DNA of 64,000 nucleotides from Marinobacterium rhizophilum (GTDB taxonomy: Bacteria > Pseudomonadota > Gammaproteobacteria > Pseudomonadales > Balneatricaceae). The stretch is taken from contig NZ_CP073347.1 in the NCBI RefSeq assembly GCF_024397915.1, forward strand, positions 496,001 through 560,000, written 5' to 3'. Below, one piece after another: positions 62,527 to 64,000 of this stretch. The notes beneath the pieces were generated by a model that was given only the letters and a program-made list of their open reading frames with translations, did not search any database and was not told the DNA's origin. Positions within the stretch are counted from its first letter, which is position 1. Each line of letters begins with the position of its first letter. Both the position numbers and the translations under genes were made by a program.

Positions 62527-63825
62527 TCAGACGATGCCGGAGCCGCTGCTGTTTTTGCTGGCCGGGCGATCCTTGCCGCATTGGGCGCGGTAGCCGCTGG
62601 CGCGGTAGGCCTGGATCGGATCGATGGCGCCATTGCTGCGCAGGCGTGCCATCTGCAGGATGGGTTCAACGTCCAGGTTGTAGGCGGCCTTGAGGGTGCC
62701 CTGCGCCATCAGCACATCGTTGCTGTCCTGGAAACCTTCCAGTGCCTTGCGGTCGACAAGCAGGGCCTTGACGAAGGCGCGCTGCACTTCGGCGGCGCTG
62801 TAGATCAGGCTCTCGATCGGGTCGGTTACATTGTGGGACTGATCCAGCATGTAGAAGGGCGCAAAACTCGGCTGGCGGTTTTTTATGTCCACCAGTTCAT
62901 TGAACACCAGGAACAGCTGGTAGGGGTTGATTGAGCCGCTGTCCAGATCGTCGTCGCCGTACTTGCTGTCGTTGAAATGGAAACCGCCGAGCTTGCCGAA
63001 CTGGGCCAGCCGGGAGACGATCATTTCAATATTGACGTTGGGTGCATGGTGACCCAGGTCGACCAGGCACTTGCAACGCTCGCCAATCTGGGTGGCGGCC
63101 AGGTAGCTGCTGCCCCAGTCCTGAATTACGGTGGAGTAAAACGCGGGCTCGAACATCTTGTGCTCCAGCTGCATGCTCCAGTCATCCGGCAGCGCGCTGT
63201 AGATGGCGCTGGTGCTGTCGAGATAGCGGGAGAAGGTGCGGTTGAAGTTCTGCTGTCCCGGGAAGTTGGAGCCATCGCCGACCCAGACGGTTAGGGCGTT
63301 GGAGCCCAGCTTGCGGCCCAGTTCGATGACTTCGATATTGTGTTCTACCGCCTGGTCGCGCACCGCCTTGTCGCTGTGGCTCAGGCTGCCGTATTTGTAG
63401 GATTGCGGCTGGCCCTTCTGGTCCTGGAAGGTGTTGGAGTTCATGGCATCGAAATGCAGGCCGCGCTCCTGGGCAAACTGGCGCAGTTCGGCAGCGTCTG
63501 ACGGGGTATCCCAGGGAATGTGCAGGGAGACCGCGGGCGTGGCTTGGCCAAGCTGGTTGACCACGGCGCAGTCGTCAACTTTTTCAAAGATATTGCGCGG
63601 TTCGCCGGAGCCCGGGAAACGGGCAAAGCGGGTGCCGCCGGTACCCAGTCCCCAGGAGGGCAGGGCGACGGCAAACTGGCTTGCCTGTTGGGTCAGGGAT
63701 TCGATATCGACACCCGCGCGCGCCAGGCGTTCGCCCAGCGCGGCGTAATCGCTATCCAGTGCGTTCTGTTGCTGGGCGTTCTGTGCGGCGATGAGTTCAG
63801 CGTCGATCATTGTTTTTGTTGTCAT
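62527..63825 (-). CDS. rhaI: L-rhamnose isomerase (Pseudomonas/rhizobial type)
   Basis: A 432-residue TIM-barrel sugar isomerase of the RhaI type, about the length of the Pseudomonas stutzeri L-rhamnose isomerase. It converts L-rhamnose to L-rhamnulose. Metal-site and active-site stretches are visible: LSLHIPWDTP-like VSLHIPWDTPSD, HFDAMNSNTFQDQ, QLEHKMFEPAFYST, VDLGHHAPNVNIE and GGFHFNDSKYGDDDLDSG. The start at 63825 has GAGG 8 bases upstream. It follows the aldolase/dehydrogenase gene by 43 bp, so it is part of a rhamnose operon continuing off the window. Confidence 0.93.
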   Translation of the reverse strand: MTTKTMIDAELIAAQNAQQQNALDSDYAALGERLARAGVDIESLTQQASQFAVALPSWGLGTGGTRFARFPGSGEPRNIFEKVDDCAVVNQLGQATPAVSLHIPWDTPSDAAELRQFAQERGLHFDAMNSNTFQDQKGQPQSYKYGSLSHSDKAVRDQAVEHNIEVIELGRKLGSNALTVWVGDGSNFPGQQNFNRTFSRYLDSTSAIYSALPDDWSMQLEHKMFEPAFYSTVIQDWGSSYLAATQIGERCKCLVDLGHHAPNVNIEMIVSRLAQFGKLGGFHFNDSKYGDDDLDSGSINPYQLFLVFNELVDIKNRQPSFAPFYMLDQSHNVTDPIESLIYSAAEVQRAFVKALLVDRKALEGFQDSNDVLMAQGTLKAAYNLDVEPILQMARLRSNGAIDPIQAYRASGYRAQCGKDRPASKNSSGSGIV

Positions 63826-63845
63826 GGTGCAAACCTCGGGTAAAT

Positions 63846-63863
63846 TGGGCCCCGCGGGGCCCA
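63846..63863. other. GC palindrome before rhaI
   Basis: TGGGCCCCG and CGGGGCCCA form a perfect 18-bp palindrome between the upstream gene's stop and the rhaI ribosome site. It may be an intercistronic hairpin. Confidence 0.6.
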
Positions 63864-63868
63864 GGGGC

Positions 63869-64000
63869 TTATCGGGTGAAGGACGGTGCATGGCCGGCGT
63901 CGACGTTGAGCACGTTACCGGTGGACTTCGCGGACAGGTCCGCGACAAAGAAATACACGCCCTCGGCAATATCTTCCGGGAAGACGTTACGCTTGAGTAG
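63869..64000 (-). CDS. C-terminal end of a rhamnulose-1-phosphate aldolase/alcohol dehydrogenase-type protein (partial)
   Basis: Only the last 43 residues are inside the window. They read KRNVFPEDIAEGVYFF, then SAKSTGNVLNVDAGHAPSFTR and stop. This is the C-terminus of a short-chain dehydrogenase as found in the fused RhaD-type aldolase/dehydrogenase of rhamnose operons. The adjoining rhaI supports that reading; a free-standing SDR is the alternative. Confidence 0.75.
   Translation of the reverse strand, partial: LLKRNVFPEDIAEGVYFFVADLSAKSTGNVLNVDAGHAPSFTR

Overview
The window is high-GC, densely coded chromosome from a gammaproteobacterium, most likely a marine member of the Pseudomonadales/Oceanospirillales. 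The evidence is the mrp(apbC)-dcd gene order, a plain uvrB and aspartate aminotransferase pair, Pseudomonas-type fap amyloid genes, a Pseudomonas-type L-rhamnose isomerase, and heptanucleotide tandem arrays. The genus cannot be fixed from sequence alone. No tRNA, rRNA, CRISPR array, integrase or complete insertion sequence was seen.

Layout. 0.2-7 kb: a TetR regulator overlaps a lysophospholipid transporter/acyltransferase/acyl-ACP synthetase fusion; then mrp, dcd and a conserved unknown gene. 7-14.4 kb: a duplicated-domain unknown protein, a possible micro-ORF, and a self-regulated tetR-adaptor-RND-TolC efflux operon on the minus strand. 14.6-24.7 kb: aspartate aminotransferase, uvrB, a PilZ protein, an MFS permease, an alpha/beta-hydrolase-OsmC fusion, a second-type FtsH protease, an SPW membrane protein and a LysR regulator. 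24.9-27.9 kb: a semialdehyde dehydrogenase and a class III aminotransferase, probably under that LysR protein and acting in amine or GABA-type catabolism.

27.9-33.4 kb is the accessory part. It holds a mosaic of interspersed repeats, a two-domain hydrolase with a membrane tail, about 1 kb of gene-free DNA with hairpin repeats, an AT-richer orphan lipoprotein gene and another gene-free stretch. 33.4-40.6 kb: a META-domain lipoprotein, then a nucleobase permease/amidohydrolase/TSUP operon divergent from a lacI-type regulator and a xylulokinase-type kinase. Four copies of an AAATCGATTT palindrome lie in the divergent promoter.

40.7-47.9 kb is the most interesting block: a functional-amyloid (Fap) operon, fapABCDEF, on the minus strand, followed by a VpsR/FleQ-like AAA+ regulator. 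FapB and FapC each carry three amyloid-type repeats, FapD is a C39 peptidase and FapF a coiled-coil plus beta-barrel exporter. The fapC gene is bracketed by strong RNA hairpins. FapA and FapE carry motifs resembling double-glycine leaders, which are candidate sites for the FapD protease.

48.3-60.5 kb: a cyclic-nucleotide-binding protein and a metallo-beta-lactamase-fold hydrolase; a TetR regulator divergent from a second RND pump with paired operators; an internally deleted remnant of an EcsC-family gene; several small conserved genes; a stand-alone secF with no secD beside it; the intact EcsC paralogue; and a metallophosphoesterase. 60.6-64 kb: enolase and the start of an L-rhamnose catabolic cluster (rhaI and the C-terminal end of an aldolase/dehydrogenase cut by the window edge), all on the minus strand.
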